Source: Cyanobacteria bacterium FACHB-DQ100 (GTDB taxonomy: Bacteria > Cyanobacteriota > Cyanobacteriia > Leptolyngbyales > Leptolyngbyaceae). Taken from it: a stretch of DNA of 64,000 bases. This document shows positions 36,113-44,586 of this stretch, piece after piece. A model generated the notes under the pieces. The model was not told the DNA's origin and did no database searches. It was given only the letters and a program-made list of their open reading frames with translations. Every line of letters begins with the position of its first letter. The first letter of the stretch is position 1. A program made the position numbers and the translations under genes. The stretch spans positions 496,001-560,000 of the forward strand of contig JACJNW010000028.1 of the NCBI GenBank assembly GCA_014695195.1, in the 5' to 3' direction.

Positions 36113-36163
36113 CTGAACGCAGGAGAGAGGCTTGAGTTTGACAAGTCTCTCTCCTGCGTTCAG
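36113..36163 (+). terminator. Long stem-loop after the aldolase gene
   Basis: Perfect 17-bp stem CTGAACGCAGGAGAGAG/CTCTCTCCTGCGTTCAG with an inner CTTG/CAAG helix. No T-tract follows, so it may act as an mRNA end hairpin rather than a classical terminator. Confidence 0.65.
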
Positions 36164-36309
36164 AGCTAAAACCAATCTAGAATCAGTTTCTCAAGCGTCG
36201 CGCTAAGAGGGCGAATTATTTTGATTTGCGATCGCGCTTAAAAGTCCTCGCGAGCTGCACAACATTAATGTCAGTTCGATGAGTTTTTTCGCTTCGATTT
36301 GAGCGCTCT

Positions 36310-36419
36310 GCCCCCTAAATCCCCCACGGGTGGGGGACTCAGAGAAAGAATGGCAATTCTCTAAATTTAAGAAGCTTTCTAACCTTCAAAGTCCCCCACG
36401 ATTGGGGGATTTAGGGGGC
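36310..36419. repeat. Palindromic element with two core halves
   Basis: GCCCCCTAAATCCCCCA...TGGGGGACTCAGAG, a longer spacer of about 40 bases, then TTCAAAGTCCCCCA...TGGGGGATTTAGGGGGC. Outer arms AGTTCGATGAG and TTCGCTTCG (left, from about 36263) face CGAACGCAGCC and TATCGAACTCACG (right, to about 36466). Confidence 0.8.
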
Positions 36420-36609
36420 TACCCGCAGATCCGAACGCAGCCAAGACTTGTATCGAACTCACGTAACATTAGAAGCAATCTGTGATTAACGCTCATTAAA
36501 CTGAGGTTAAAGTTTGCGGCACAACGATCGAGGATCGCGTTAGAATCCTTTAGTTGCGTCCGGTTAAGACGCTTCCCTTCACCAGCCACCTTGATTCAAA
36601 ACCGTTGAT

Positions 36610-37782
36610 ATGAAACTGGCAGCACGAGTAAGTCAGGTAACGCCTTCGCTCACCCTCGCGATCGATGCAAAAGCAAAAGCCATGAAGCGCGAGGGCATTG
36701 ATATTTGTAGCTTCAGCGCAGGTGAACCCGACTTCGACACGCCAGAACACATCAAGCAAGCCGCCACTGATGCGCTCAAACAAGGAAAAACGCGCTACGG
36801 CCCCGCAGCAGGTGAACCGTTGTTGCGAGAAGCGATCGTCCGCAAACTCCAGCGCGAAAATCAATTAACCTACAAGCCTGAAAACATCATTGTGACGAAT
36901 GGCGGAAAGCATTCGCTCTACAACTTAATGATGGCAATGATTGATCCGGGGGATGAAGTGATCATTCCGGCTCCGTACTGGGTGAGCTATCCCGAAATGA
37001 TCAAGCTTGCGGGCGGAACGCCGATCGTGGTTAAAACCACCGCAGAAACTCAATTCAAAATCACTCCGAATCAATTACGAGAAGCAATCACGGATAAAAC
37101 AAAGCTGTTTATTCTCAATTCGCCCTCGAATCCAACCGGAATGGTTTACACACCGGATGAAATTCGAGCGATCGCTCAAGTGATCGTTGAGAAAGATATC
37201 TATGTTGTTTCCGATGAAATTTACGAACGCCTGCTGTATGACGGTGCAGAACATTTAAGTATTGCCGCAGTGAGTCCGGAAGCATTCGATCGCACCCTCA
37301 TCAGTCATGGATTTGCCAAGGCTTATTCGATGACCGGATGGCGGGTTGGTTATCTTGCGGGTAATGTTGATTTAATTAAAGCTGCCAGCAAGATTCAGGG
37401 ACACAGCACCTCGAATGTGTGTACCTTTGCTCAATATGGCGCGATCGCAGCCTATGAAGATCCGCGATCAAATGAATCAGTTGAACTAATGCGGCAGGCA
37501 TTTGCAGAACGCAGACAAGCGATCGTCGATTTAGTCGCTGCAATTCCAGGATTAAGCTATATCAAACCCGATGGTGCATTCTATCTGATGATTGATATCA
37601 GCAAGTTTGGCATGAGTTCACTAGAGTTTTGTGATGGCTTATTAACTGAGCAGAAAGTAGCGGTGATTCCTGGAATTGCCTTTGATGCGGATGATCATAT
37701 TCGACTGTCTTACGCAACAGATATGGCAACGATTGAGAAGGGGATCGATCGTTTAGCAACGTTCGTCAAATCAAAGCTGTAG
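36610..37782 (+). CDS. aspC: PLP-dependent aminotransferase (aspartate/prephenate type)
   Basis: 390 residues, fold type [19 protein letters not shown] near 35-52, [14 protein letters not shown] near 64-77, [12 protein letters not shown] near 175-186, [12 protein letters not shown] and the Schiff-base Lys in [18 protein letters not shown] near 236-253. Closest to the 1-beta class of aspartate aminotransferases, some of which use prephenate. hicAB follows on the same strand. Confidence 0.92.
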   Translation: MKLAARVSQVTPSLTLAIDAKAKAMKREGIDICSFSAGEPDFDTPEHIKQAATDALKQGKTRYGPAAGEPLLREAIVRKLQRENQLTYKPENIIVTNGGKHSLYNLMMAMIDPGDEVIIPAPYWVSYPEMIKLAGGTPIVVKTTAETQFKITPNQLREAITDKTKLFILNSPSNPTGMVYTPDEIRAIAQVIVEKDIYVVSDEIYERLLYDGAEHLSIAAVSPEAFDRTLISHGFAKAYSMTGWRVGYLAGNVDLIKAASKIQGHSTSNVCTFAQYGAIAAYEDPRSNESVELMRQAFAERRQAIVDLVAAIPGLSYIKPDGAFYLMIDISKFGMSSLEFCDGLLTEQKVAVIPGIAFDADDHIRLSYATDMATIEKGIDRLATFVKSKL

Positions 37783-37800
37783 AGGTGAAAAGCAGACTAA

Positions 37801-38064
37801 GTGAATCGCCAAGATAAGCTGCTGGTCAAAATTCTTCTCGGAACCTCCGATGCTAATATTCCATTTGAATCGCTGTGCAACCTTCTGACAAACCTGGGAT
37901 TTGAGCAACGCATTCAAGGAAGCCATCACATCTTCTTCAAGGAGGGAATTGAAGACATCTTGAATCTTCAGCCCAAACAAGGAAAAGCAAAGCCATATCA
38001 GGTTAAACAAGTTCGTAACGTTATTTTGAAGTATCAACTTGCAGGCGAAGAAGATGAAGATTAA
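37801..38064 (+). CDS. hicA: HicA-family type II toxin
   Basis: 87 residues from a GTG. HicA/YcfA double-stranded RNA-binding-like fold: LCNLLTNLGFEQRIQGSHHI, then FFKEGIEDILNLQPKQGKAK and YQVKQVRNVILKYQL. The His in GSHHIF is the expected mRNA-cleavage residue. Longer at the N-terminus than minimal HicA. Its end overlaps hicB by 11 bases, the usual toxin-antitoxin coupling. Confidence 0.9.
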   Translation: MNRQDKLLVKILLGTSDANIPFESLCNLLTNLGFEQRIQGSHHIFFKEGIEDILNLQPKQGKAKPYQVKQVRNVILKYQLAGEEDED

Positions 38065-38266
38065 GTATGAACTGATTATTTACTGGAGTGAGATCGACCA
38101 GGCATTCATTGTCGAAGTGCCCGAACTGCCTGGATGCGCCGCAGACGGAGAAACGTATCAAGAAGCTGTGCAAAATGTTGAAGTCGTCATTCAGCAATGG
38201 ATTGCAACTGCTCAGGAGCTAGGACGATCGATTCCCGAACCGAAAGGGCGTTTGCTTTTCGCGTAG
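38054..38266 (+). CDS. hicB: HicB-family antitoxin
   Basis: 70 residues from ATG 38054: MKIKYELIIYWSEIDQAFIV, EVPELPGCAADGETYQEAVQ, NVEVVIQQWIATAQELGRSI. This is the partial RNase H-like HicB fold; there is no C-terminal DNA-binding helix-turn-helix, so autoregulation may be weak or need HicA. Overlaps hicA by 11 bases. Confidence 0.9.
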   Translation: MKIKYELIIYWSEIDQAFIVEVPELPGCAADGETYQEAVQNVEVVIQQWIATAQELGRSIPEPKGRLLFA

Positions 38267-38300
38267 ATTGCTAAAATAGCGAATCAGATCCCAGTGATTG

Positions 38301-38402
38301 ATACCGAATTAAACATAGAACGCGACAGATCATACTCAAAGTCCCCCAGAATGGGGGATTTAGGGGGCGAGAATCTGTTGCATCCACAAATCAATTTGGT
38401 AT
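38301..38402. repeat. Palindromic element, right core half only
   Basis: Arms ATACCGAATTAAAC (left) and TCAATTTGGTAT (right), with GACAGATC and GAATCTGTTG nearer the centre, resemble those at 26343-26501. Only the right core half CTCAAAGTCCCCCA...TGGGGGATTTAGGGGGC (38335-38368) is present. Confidence 0.75.
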
Positions 38403-38418
38403 GAGTTGAATACAATCG

Positions 38419-39264
38419 ATGAAATTTAACTTGGATGAACTTTACAAGATTTTGATTGTCGCACTGCGGATTTATGCGATCGTCTGTCTTGTCCTATTTT
38501 TTATTCAGACTCGATTTATCTTCATCCCAACGCGCACGGTCTACAAAACGCCTGCAACGCTCGGTCTATCGGCTCAAGAAGTTTGGATTCCGGCGAAAAA
38601 TTGGTTAGGTCAAACCGAACGGATTCATGGCTGGTGGCTTCCGGGCAAAGATCCAAGCTTAGGAACGGTGCTTTATTTTCATGGCAATGGTGGGACGTTG
38701 GGCGGCATCGATCAAATGGATCGACTTCATGATTTGGGTTTTTCGGTGCTGGTAATTAGCTATCGAGGATATGCAAAAAGTGAAGGCGGATTTCCCTCAG
38801 AATCGCAAGTTTACGCAGATGCTGAAGCAGCCTGGAACTATTTGACAAACGATCGCAAGATTCCACCGAATCAAATCACGATTTACGGATATTCGATCGG
38901 CGGTGCAGTTGCGATCGATCTTGCGACAAAACATCCTGATGCGAGAGCGCTAATTGTTCAAAGCTCGTTTACCTCAATGAAGGATATGGCGCTGAGACAG
39001 AAGCATTTTCGCTTGTTTCCGTTGGAGCTAATCTTGACACAGCGATTTAACTCGATCGACAAAGTACGATCTCTAAAAGTACCTGTGCTGTATTTTCATG
39101 GCGATGCAGATAGCTTAGTGCCACCGTCGATGAGTCAGGCTTTATACGAGGCAACTCCGACTCGAAAGCAATTAATCTTTATTCGAGGCGCAGAACATAA
39201 CGATGCAGAATTTAGCCTCGAAGATTTAGAAGCGATTCGGAAATTTGTGCAAATCGTTCGATAA
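38419..39264 (+). CDS. Alpha/beta hydrolase with N-terminal membrane anchor
   Basis: 281 residues. One hydrophobic segment at about 9-30 (ILIVALRIYAIVCLVLFFIQ). Oxyanion/HG motif YFHGNGGTLGG near 89-99, nucleophile elbow YGYSIGGA near 155-162, Asp in FHGDADSLVP and His in RGAEHND near 252-258. Matches the BEM46/YfhR group. Substrate unknown. Confidence 0.9.
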   Translation: MKFNLDELYKILIVALRIYAIVCLVLFFIQTRFIFIPTRTVYKTPATLGLSAQEVWIPAKNWLGQTERIHGWWLPGKDPSLGTVLYFHGNGGTLGGIDQMDRLHDLGFSVLVISYRGYAKSEGGFPSESQVYADAEAAWNYLTNDRKIPPNQITIYGYSIGGAVAIDLATKHPDARALIVQSSFTSMKDMALRQKHFRLFPLELILTQRFNSIDKVRSLKVPVLYFHGDADSLVPPSMSQALYEATPTRKQLIFIRGAEHNDAEFSLEDLEAIRKFVQIVR

Positions 39265-39299
39265 TGGTCGATCGTGAATAAATTCTCGAAGCAAGAACA

Positions 39300-39647
39300 A
39301 TGCTTGATTTACCTCCGTTAAACTCCGATACGATTTGGGCGATTTTGAACGACACGATCGACGATACAACCGCAAATCGCTTGGTTTGTCACTATCTCGG
39401 TTACGATGACGGAACTGCTTCTCCAGAATGGTTAGAAACCTATCCTGAACCGCCGAACTTTATTGAAAGTCGTCCAGCGGTTGTGAAATTAACGCGATCG
39501 ATTCCACCAGAAAATAAGCAGCTATTGAAAGAAAAGCTTGGATTTTCGGGATATACCGTCGATCAACTCGTGCCGCGAAAAACTCGACGTGCAACAATGG
39601 CGAACTGGTTGCTAAGTTATATGCAGCAGAATCAAATTGAGGTTTAA
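39300..39647 (+). CDS. Hypothetical protein
   Basis: 115 residues, soluble, no recognised motif. DSDTIWAILNDTID-like start and the helical C-terminus VDQLVPRKTRRATMANWLLS. It lies 3 bases before the next small gene, which overlaps bioF, so these three form one transcription unit. Confidence 0.7.
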   Translation: MLDLPPLNSDTIWAILNDTIDDTTANRLVCHYLGYDDGTASPEWLETYPEPPNFIESRPAVVKLTRSIPPENKQLLKEKLGFSGYTVDQLVPRKTRRATMANWLLSYMQQNQIEV

Positions 39648-39650
39648 ATC

Positions 39651-39866
39651 ATGGGAATCGAACGCCGGATGTCGAGAACAATGTTTCTCCCTGCTGAAAC
39701 AGTTCAATTGCGTCAAACTTGCTTTACACCCGGAAAAGTTTATCAACCGGGTCGATACATTGCAGGCGAACTTCCTGATGTTGCCTTTGAAATGGGTTTA
39801 GTCGATAAACTGCCCCCGGTGCGCGGTAAAAATGCAGAAATTCGAGAGCAACCGAATGAAGAATGA
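39651..39866 (+). CDS. Small hypothetical protein upstream of bioF
   Basis: 71 residues: [40 protein letters not shown]. Beta-rich, soluble, no family recognised. Tightly placed between the 115-residue gene (3-base gap) and bioF (11-base overlap), which supports real translation. Confidence 0.65.
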   Translation: MGIERRMSRTMFLPAETVQLRQTCFTPGKVYQPGRYIAGELPDVAFEMGLVDKLPPVRGKNAEIREQPNEE

Positions 39867-41016
39867 TCCGTATGCTTGGATTGAACAATCGTTAAGGTCG
39901 ATCGACCGCGCAGGTTGGCATCGATCGACTAAAACGATTGATCGTCCCGGTGCAGTCATTCAGATTGATCACCGCGCTTATCTCAACTTTGCAAGTAATG
40001 ACTATCTTGGACTCGCAATCGATCAGCGTTTAATTGATGCTGCAATTCAAGCTGTTGAACAATACGGAACAGGAAGCACCGGCTCAAGATTGCTCACGGG
40101 ACATCGACCTTTACACCGAAAGCTAGAATCCGCGATCGCACAACTGAAACAAACTGAAGATGCGATCGTGTTTAGCTCTGGCTACTTAGCAAATTTAGGA
40201 ACGATCGCAGCCTTAGTCGGCAAACGTGACTTAATTCTGTCTGATCAATACAATCATTCGAGCTTACGAAATGGTGCAATTGTGAGCGGTGCAACGATTT
40301 TGGAGTATCGGCACTGTGAAATGCAGGACTTACGCACCAAGCTCGAACAACAGCGATCGCACTTTCAAAAATGCCTGATTCTCACAGATACCGTATTCAG
40401 CATGGATGGCGATCTCTGTCCGTTGCCTGAAATTCTGGACTTAGCAGAACAGTTTGACTCAATGGTATTAGTCGATGAAGCTCACGCGACCGGAGTGATG
40501 GGCGCAACAGGTGCAGGATGTGTCGAGCATTTTGGTTGTACCGGACAGGCACTGGTGCAGATGGGAACTTTGAGCAAAGCATTAGGTAGCTTAGGTGGTT
40601 ATGTAGCTGGTTCTGCATTACTGATTGATTTCCTTAGAAATCGTGCGCCAAGTTGGATTTACACAACAGGATTATCACCCGCTGATAGTGCTGCGGCTTT
40701 GTGTGCCATTCAGATCGTTCAACAGGAGCCAGAACGGCGATCGCGGCTTTGGCAAAATGTCGCTTATCTCAAATCAAAGCTAACGAACTTCGATCTGTTG
40801 CCTTCGGAATCCCCGATTCTCTGTTGGCAATTACCCGATGTTCAAACGGCTCTAAAAACCGCACAAGCATTACAAAATCAGAGCATCTTTGCACCAGCGA
40901 TTCGACCGCCGACTGTTCCAACGAGCCGAATTCGGATGACGGTCATGGCAACTCATACAGCAGAGCATTTAGATTGCTTAGTTCATTGTCTCGAAAACTC
41001 TGGCTCTAACTGTTGA
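39856..41016 (+). CDS. bioF: 8-amino-7-oxononanoate synthase
   Basis: 386 residues from ATG 39856. PLP-dependent condensation of pimeloyl-ACP/CoA with alanine in biotin synthesis. Seen: [67 protein letters not shown] and the PLP Lys in [17 protein letters not shown]. Typical length. Overlaps the upstream small gene by 11 bases, and its 3' end overlaps the convergent gluconokinase gene by 34 bases. Confidence 0.93.
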   Translation: MKNDPYAWIEQSLRSIDRAGWHRSTKTIDRPGAVIQIDHRAYLNFASNDYLGLAIDQRLIDAAIQAVEQYGTGSTGSRLLTGHRPLHRKLESAIAQLKQTEDAIVFSSGYLANLGTIAALVGKRDLILSDQYNHSSLRNGAIVSGATILEYRHCEMQDLRTKLEQQRSHFQKCLILTDTVFSMDGDLCPLPEILDLAEQFDSMVLVDEAHATGVMGATGAGCVEHFGCTGQALVQMGTLSKALGSLGGYVAGSALLIDFLRNRAPSWIYTTGLSPADSAAALCAIQIVQQEPERRSRLWQNVAYLKSKLTNFDLLPSESPILCWQLPDVQTALKTAQALQNQSIFAPAIRPPTVPTSRIRMTVMATHTAEHLDCLVHCLENSGSNC

Positions 41017-42455
41017 TAGAGCCTTTCATAGCGTTCAAATTGCTTGTGATATTGTTCGGATAGCTGTAAGTTTGGAGAATGTCGATCGCGAATCCGAATC
41101 ATTGATCGTCCTTCCTCTAGCTGATCAATCTGATTAATCGCATACATCGCTAAAACAACTGCTCCAAATCCACTCGCTTCATAGACTTCGGGCACAAGCA
41201 CTTCGATCCCAAACACATCAGCCATCATTTGCCGCCAAAGGTACGATCGTGCAAATCCCCCGGATGCCAGAATCGTTTGACTCGTTCCAGTCAGTTCACT
41301 CAGCACAGTGTTAATGCTATAAGCAGCAAACAAAACACCCTCTAAGACAGCGCGAACAAAGTGCGATCGCTGATGCTGTAAAGACATACCAAAGAACACT
41401 CCTCGCGCCTCTGCATTCCAATAGGGCGCACGTTCACCAGAAAGAAACGGTAAAAACAACAATCCCTCTGCACCCGCCGAAACAGTCTTAGCCAGTTGAA
41501 TCAGGGAATCATACGAATCTTGTTGTCCAAAGTTATCTCGAAACCACCTTAAGACAATACCCCCATTGTTAGAAGCACCGCCAATCAACCATTGTTTCTC
41601 AGTAATGGCATAGCAGAATGTTCTGGCTTGTGAATCGGTTAAAGGCTCAGACACTACTTTTCGGACTGCGCTACTGGTGCCGATCGTGATTGCTAACTGA
41701 TTTGATGTAATTGCCCCAACTCCAATATTGGCTAACGCTCCATCACTCGCACCAATCACAACCGGAACATTCGGATCAAGTCCCATCCGTTCTGCATATT
41801 GTGGTTTCATGCCTTGCAGAATGTGGGTCGTTGGAACTAGCTCACTTAATTGATTCGGTCGAATTTGTGCAAGTTCAAGTACATGCTTGTCCCAGGCCAA
41901 AGTTCTGAGATTAAACAATCCAGTTGCAGAGGCGATCGAGTAATCTACTACATATCGATCGAACCACTGATACAGAACATACTCTTTAATCGAGATGAAC
42001 TTTGCAGCCTTGTTAAATCGCTCTAAATCGCACTCCCGCATCCATAGCAATTTTGTGAGCGGTGACATCGGATGCAGAGGGGTTCCGGTGTTTTGATAAA
42101 TCCAGTTTTCTTGTTGCTTCAAGGCTTCTGCTTGCCTCACACTCCGACTATCTGCCCAAGTAATACTCTGGCTCAAAGCAGAATGATCTGCACCCATGAC
42201 AATCAAGCTGTGCATTGCAGAACCACATCCAACCGCAGCAACATCTCGACTTGATAACTGTGCTTGCTGTACGGCTGCTTGCACGGATCGCAAAACAGCC
42301 TCAAAAATTACGTTTGGATCTTGCTCTGCAAATCGGGGCTGGGCAGAAAGTAAGGGATATTCCTGACTAGCAATACTTTTAACTTCACCTGTCGATGAAA
42401 CGACGATCGCTTTTGTACTGGTTGTCCCAATATCAATGCCAATAAAGTGCTTCAT
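40983..42455 (-). CDS. FGGY-family gluconokinase-like sugar kinase
   Basis: 490 residues from ATG 42455; a possible earlier start lies in a terminator and is rejected. [20 protein letters not shown] is the first ATP motif; [52 protein letters not shown] and [20 protein letters not shown] follow. Closest in pattern to Bacillus-type gluconokinase (FGGY), phosphorylating gluconate; xylulose cannot be excluded. Confidence 0.88.
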   Translation of the reverse strand: MKHFIGIDIGTTSTKAIVVSSTGEVKSIASQEYPLLSAQPRFAEQDPNVIFEAVLRSVQAAVQQAQLSSRDVAAVGCGSAMHSLIVMGADHSALSQSITWADSRSVRQAEALKQQENWIYQNTGTPLHPMSPLTKLLWMRECDLERFNKAAKFISIKEYVLYQWFDRYVVDYSIASATGLFNLRTLAWDKHVLELAQIRPNQLSELVPTTHILQGMKPQYAERMGLDPNVPVVIGASDGALANIGVGAITSNQLAITIGTSSAVRKVVSEPLTDSQARTFCYAITEKQWLIGGASNNGGIVLRWFRDNFGQQDSYDSLIQLAKTVSAGAEGLLFLPFLSGERAPYWNAEARGVFFGMSLQHQRSHFVRAVLEGVLFAAYSINTVLSELTGTSQTILASGGFARSYLWRQMMADVFGIEVLVPEVYEASGFGAVVLAMYAINQIDQLEEGRSMIRIRDRHSPNLQLSEQYHKQFERYERLYQQLEPEFSRQ

Positions 42456-42470
42456 ATCGCTTTGCCAAAA

Positions 42471-42510
42471 CACCAAAAACCCTGCCTTGAGAATAAATCA
42501 AAGCAGGGTG
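42471..42510 (-). terminator. Terminator of the contractile injection operon
   Basis: Read on the minus strand: ACCCTGC and GCAGGGT pair around an inner helix, then TTTTT. It is about 80 bases beyond the AAA+ ATPase stop and before the gluconokinase start. Confidence 0.8.
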
Positions 42511-42586
42511 AATACGTATCCATTTTAAGGGTTGACCATTGGTTCCCTGAATAGGCGGTGGTTGCAAGGTCTCAGACTTGATGATC

Positions 42587-44446
42587 TTAGTGCCAGTCAT
42601 CCATCAATAACTTCCCCATCTTTTGGTACTCGCGCTGAGTCGCTCGAATTAGATGCGTCATCGTAATCACACCGCCCTCACTCGCCGCTAGAAATGCGGC
42701 AGCTAGAGCAATATTGCGAATATTGGCACCGCTAATTTCAAATCGCCGCGCCATCGCAGATAGATCGACATCAGGACTACGCGGGGTTGCGGCTGGAAAA
42801 ATTCGCTCCCAGATGCACAAGCGATCGCGTTCATTCGGCAGGGGAAAATCGATCATAAATCGCAATCGCCGCACAAAAGCATCATCCAGACTGCTGCGTA
42901 AATTCGTCGTGAGGATAGCAATGCCTTCATACTCTTCCATCTTTTGCAACAGATAGCCAATTTCAATGTTGGCGTAGCGATCGTGGGAATCCTGCACCTC
43001 CGATCGTTTGCCAAACAGGGCATCGGCTTCGTCAAACAACAAAATTGCATTGGAGTTGGCGGCGGCGGTAAAGATGCGATCGAGATTCTTCTCGGTTTCG
43101 CCAATATACTTACTTACAATCTGCGACAGATCAATCTGATACAGATCAAGCTGTAACTCCTGAGCAATCACTTCTGCCGCCATTGTTTTGCCTGTTCCCG
43201 GTAATCCCGAAAACAGCACATTTAAGCCTTTGCCCCGCGATAATCGTTTTCCAAAACCCCAGTCTTGATAAACTTTCGGTCGATACTTTGCCTGATTGCA
43301 GAGTTCTTCTAGCTGTGCTTTTGAATCGGTGGACAGGATAATGTCATCCCATCCATACACTGGGTTGATTTTGCGGGCCAGTCCAGTCATGTCTTGTCCC
43401 GATTGAGCGCGAGCCGCAGCAAATAAGTTGATCGGCTCTGACTTCCATTCCGCAACATGACGAGCGGTTGCGATCGCATCAACAATCTGAGTGTCTGTCA
43501 GCCGAAACCGATCTGCCAAGGCATCAAGATCACTTGCAGCGATCGCAAGATTCACTTCTTCTAAATACTTTTTCCAAGCTTGCTGACGTTGAGTAAAATT
43601 TGGCATCGGAAACATCAGCGTCACGATTCCAAGAGGTTCAGCCGAGCGAAACGGTTGTTCACCCGACAGAAGCATCCGAGTTTTGCGGAGTGCTGGAACG
43701 GTTTCAGAATCAATCTCAACATAAAGCAATGCGTTTTGAAACCAGGCTTCTCGAACCCAGTAAGCAATATCAGTCGCTTGGGCTGCAATCAGTAAAGGAC
43801 AATTCAAAGCTTTCGCCAAGGCTTGCGCTGCTTTTCGTTTGAGGGCGCGATCGCTGCCCTGAAAGTATACGGGCATCTGCCAATCTTGATCGACCAATGC
43901 CTTTAACTGCTGGCTCAACTCATTGGGGAGTTCTTCTAAACTGACGATTGATTGCACGAGTTCACCACCGCGATCAAGTCCAGGCTGATGCAGCAAGAAT
44001 CGAATCAATTGAGGGTTGAGATGTAACTCTTGGGCAAGCAGGGTCGGTCTAATTTGCTCAGATTCTAAAGAAAGCAACCCTTCTCGAATCGAGGGGGCGG
44101 TCGAAGCAAAGCGATCGCGCTTTTCCAATCGCTCGATCGCATCCGAACATAGGAGATTTAAGGCGAGATCAACGCTGGGACGTTTAGCGCGAACATCATC
44201 TTGGAGATAAGCATACAGAGACTCATAGCGGCGATCGAGTTCGGGCGCAAGCGCGATCGCGATCACGTCTAGGTCGAACTGAGACAAGCTGAACTTCTGC
44301 TGCACTGAGGCAAGCCGCGAATCAGGTGAAATGTCTGCAGTCAGAATTAGGGGACTTTGCTGCTTCTCATCGCTTGCTGCTTGTTCCAGCAGTCGATCCA
44401 ATCGCTGCAAGAGAGGCAGAAGTAAGGCTAACTCGGACTGATTCAT
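42587..44446 (-). CDS. cis15: CIS AAA+ ATPase (Cis15-type)
   Basis: 619 residues. The N-terminal half (about 1-350) is the helical/winged region typical of Cis15/Pvc15 (FDLDVIAIALAPELDRRYES). The AAA+ module follows: Walker A FSGLPGTGKTMAAEV near 410-424, Walker B NAILLFDEADALFGKR near 463-478, sensor-1 ILTTNLRSSLDDAF and Arg finger in FVRRLRFMIDFPLP. In CIS clusters this ATPase is needed for assembly or effector loading. It is the last gene of the operon, 140 bases after the DUF4157 gene. Confidence 0.95.
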   Translation of the reverse strand: MNQSELALLLPLLQRLDRLLEQAASDEKQQSPLILTADISPDSRLASVQQKFSLSQFDLDVIAIALAPELDRRYESLYAYLQDDVRAKRPSVDLALNLLCSDAIERLEKRDRFASTAPSIREGLLSLESEQIRPTLLAQELHLNPQLIRFLLHQPGLDRGGELVQSIVSLEELPNELSQQLKALVDQDWQMPVYFQGSDRALKRKAAQALAKALNCPLLIAAQATDIAYWVREAWFQNALLYVEIDSETVPALRKTRMLLSGEQPFRSAEPLGIVTLMFPMPNFTQRQQAWKKYLEEVNLAIAASDLDALADRFRLTDTQIVDAIATARHVAEWKSEPINLFAAARAQSGQDMTGLARKINPVYGWDDIILSTDSKAQLEELCNQAKYRPKVYQDWGFGKRLSRGKGLNVLFSGLPGTGKTMAAEVIAQELQLDLYQIDLSQIVSKYIGETEKNLDRIFTAAANSNAILLFDEADALFGKRSEVQDSHDRYANIEIGYLLQKMEEYEGIAILTTNLRSSLDDAFVRRLRFMIDFPLPNERDRLCIWERIFPAATPRSPDVDLSAMARRFEISGANIRNIALAAAFLAASEGGVITMTHLIRATQREYQKMGKLLMDDWH

Positions 44447-44586
44447 GAAGGTGCTGGAGCAGATGATTTCACATTAGAGGCTATGGCTTACCAGTCTGTT
44501 TGACCAGATGCAGAGGGGCAAAGTTTGGCAGAGCCATTTACCGATCGCTGCAAATAGAACAGTAGATAAGCTTAGGGATTATTGCT

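Noticed and set aside
26201-38402. CRISPR array
   Set aside because: The GC-rich repeats are scattered over 12 kb, palindromic and not regularly spaced with unique spacers.
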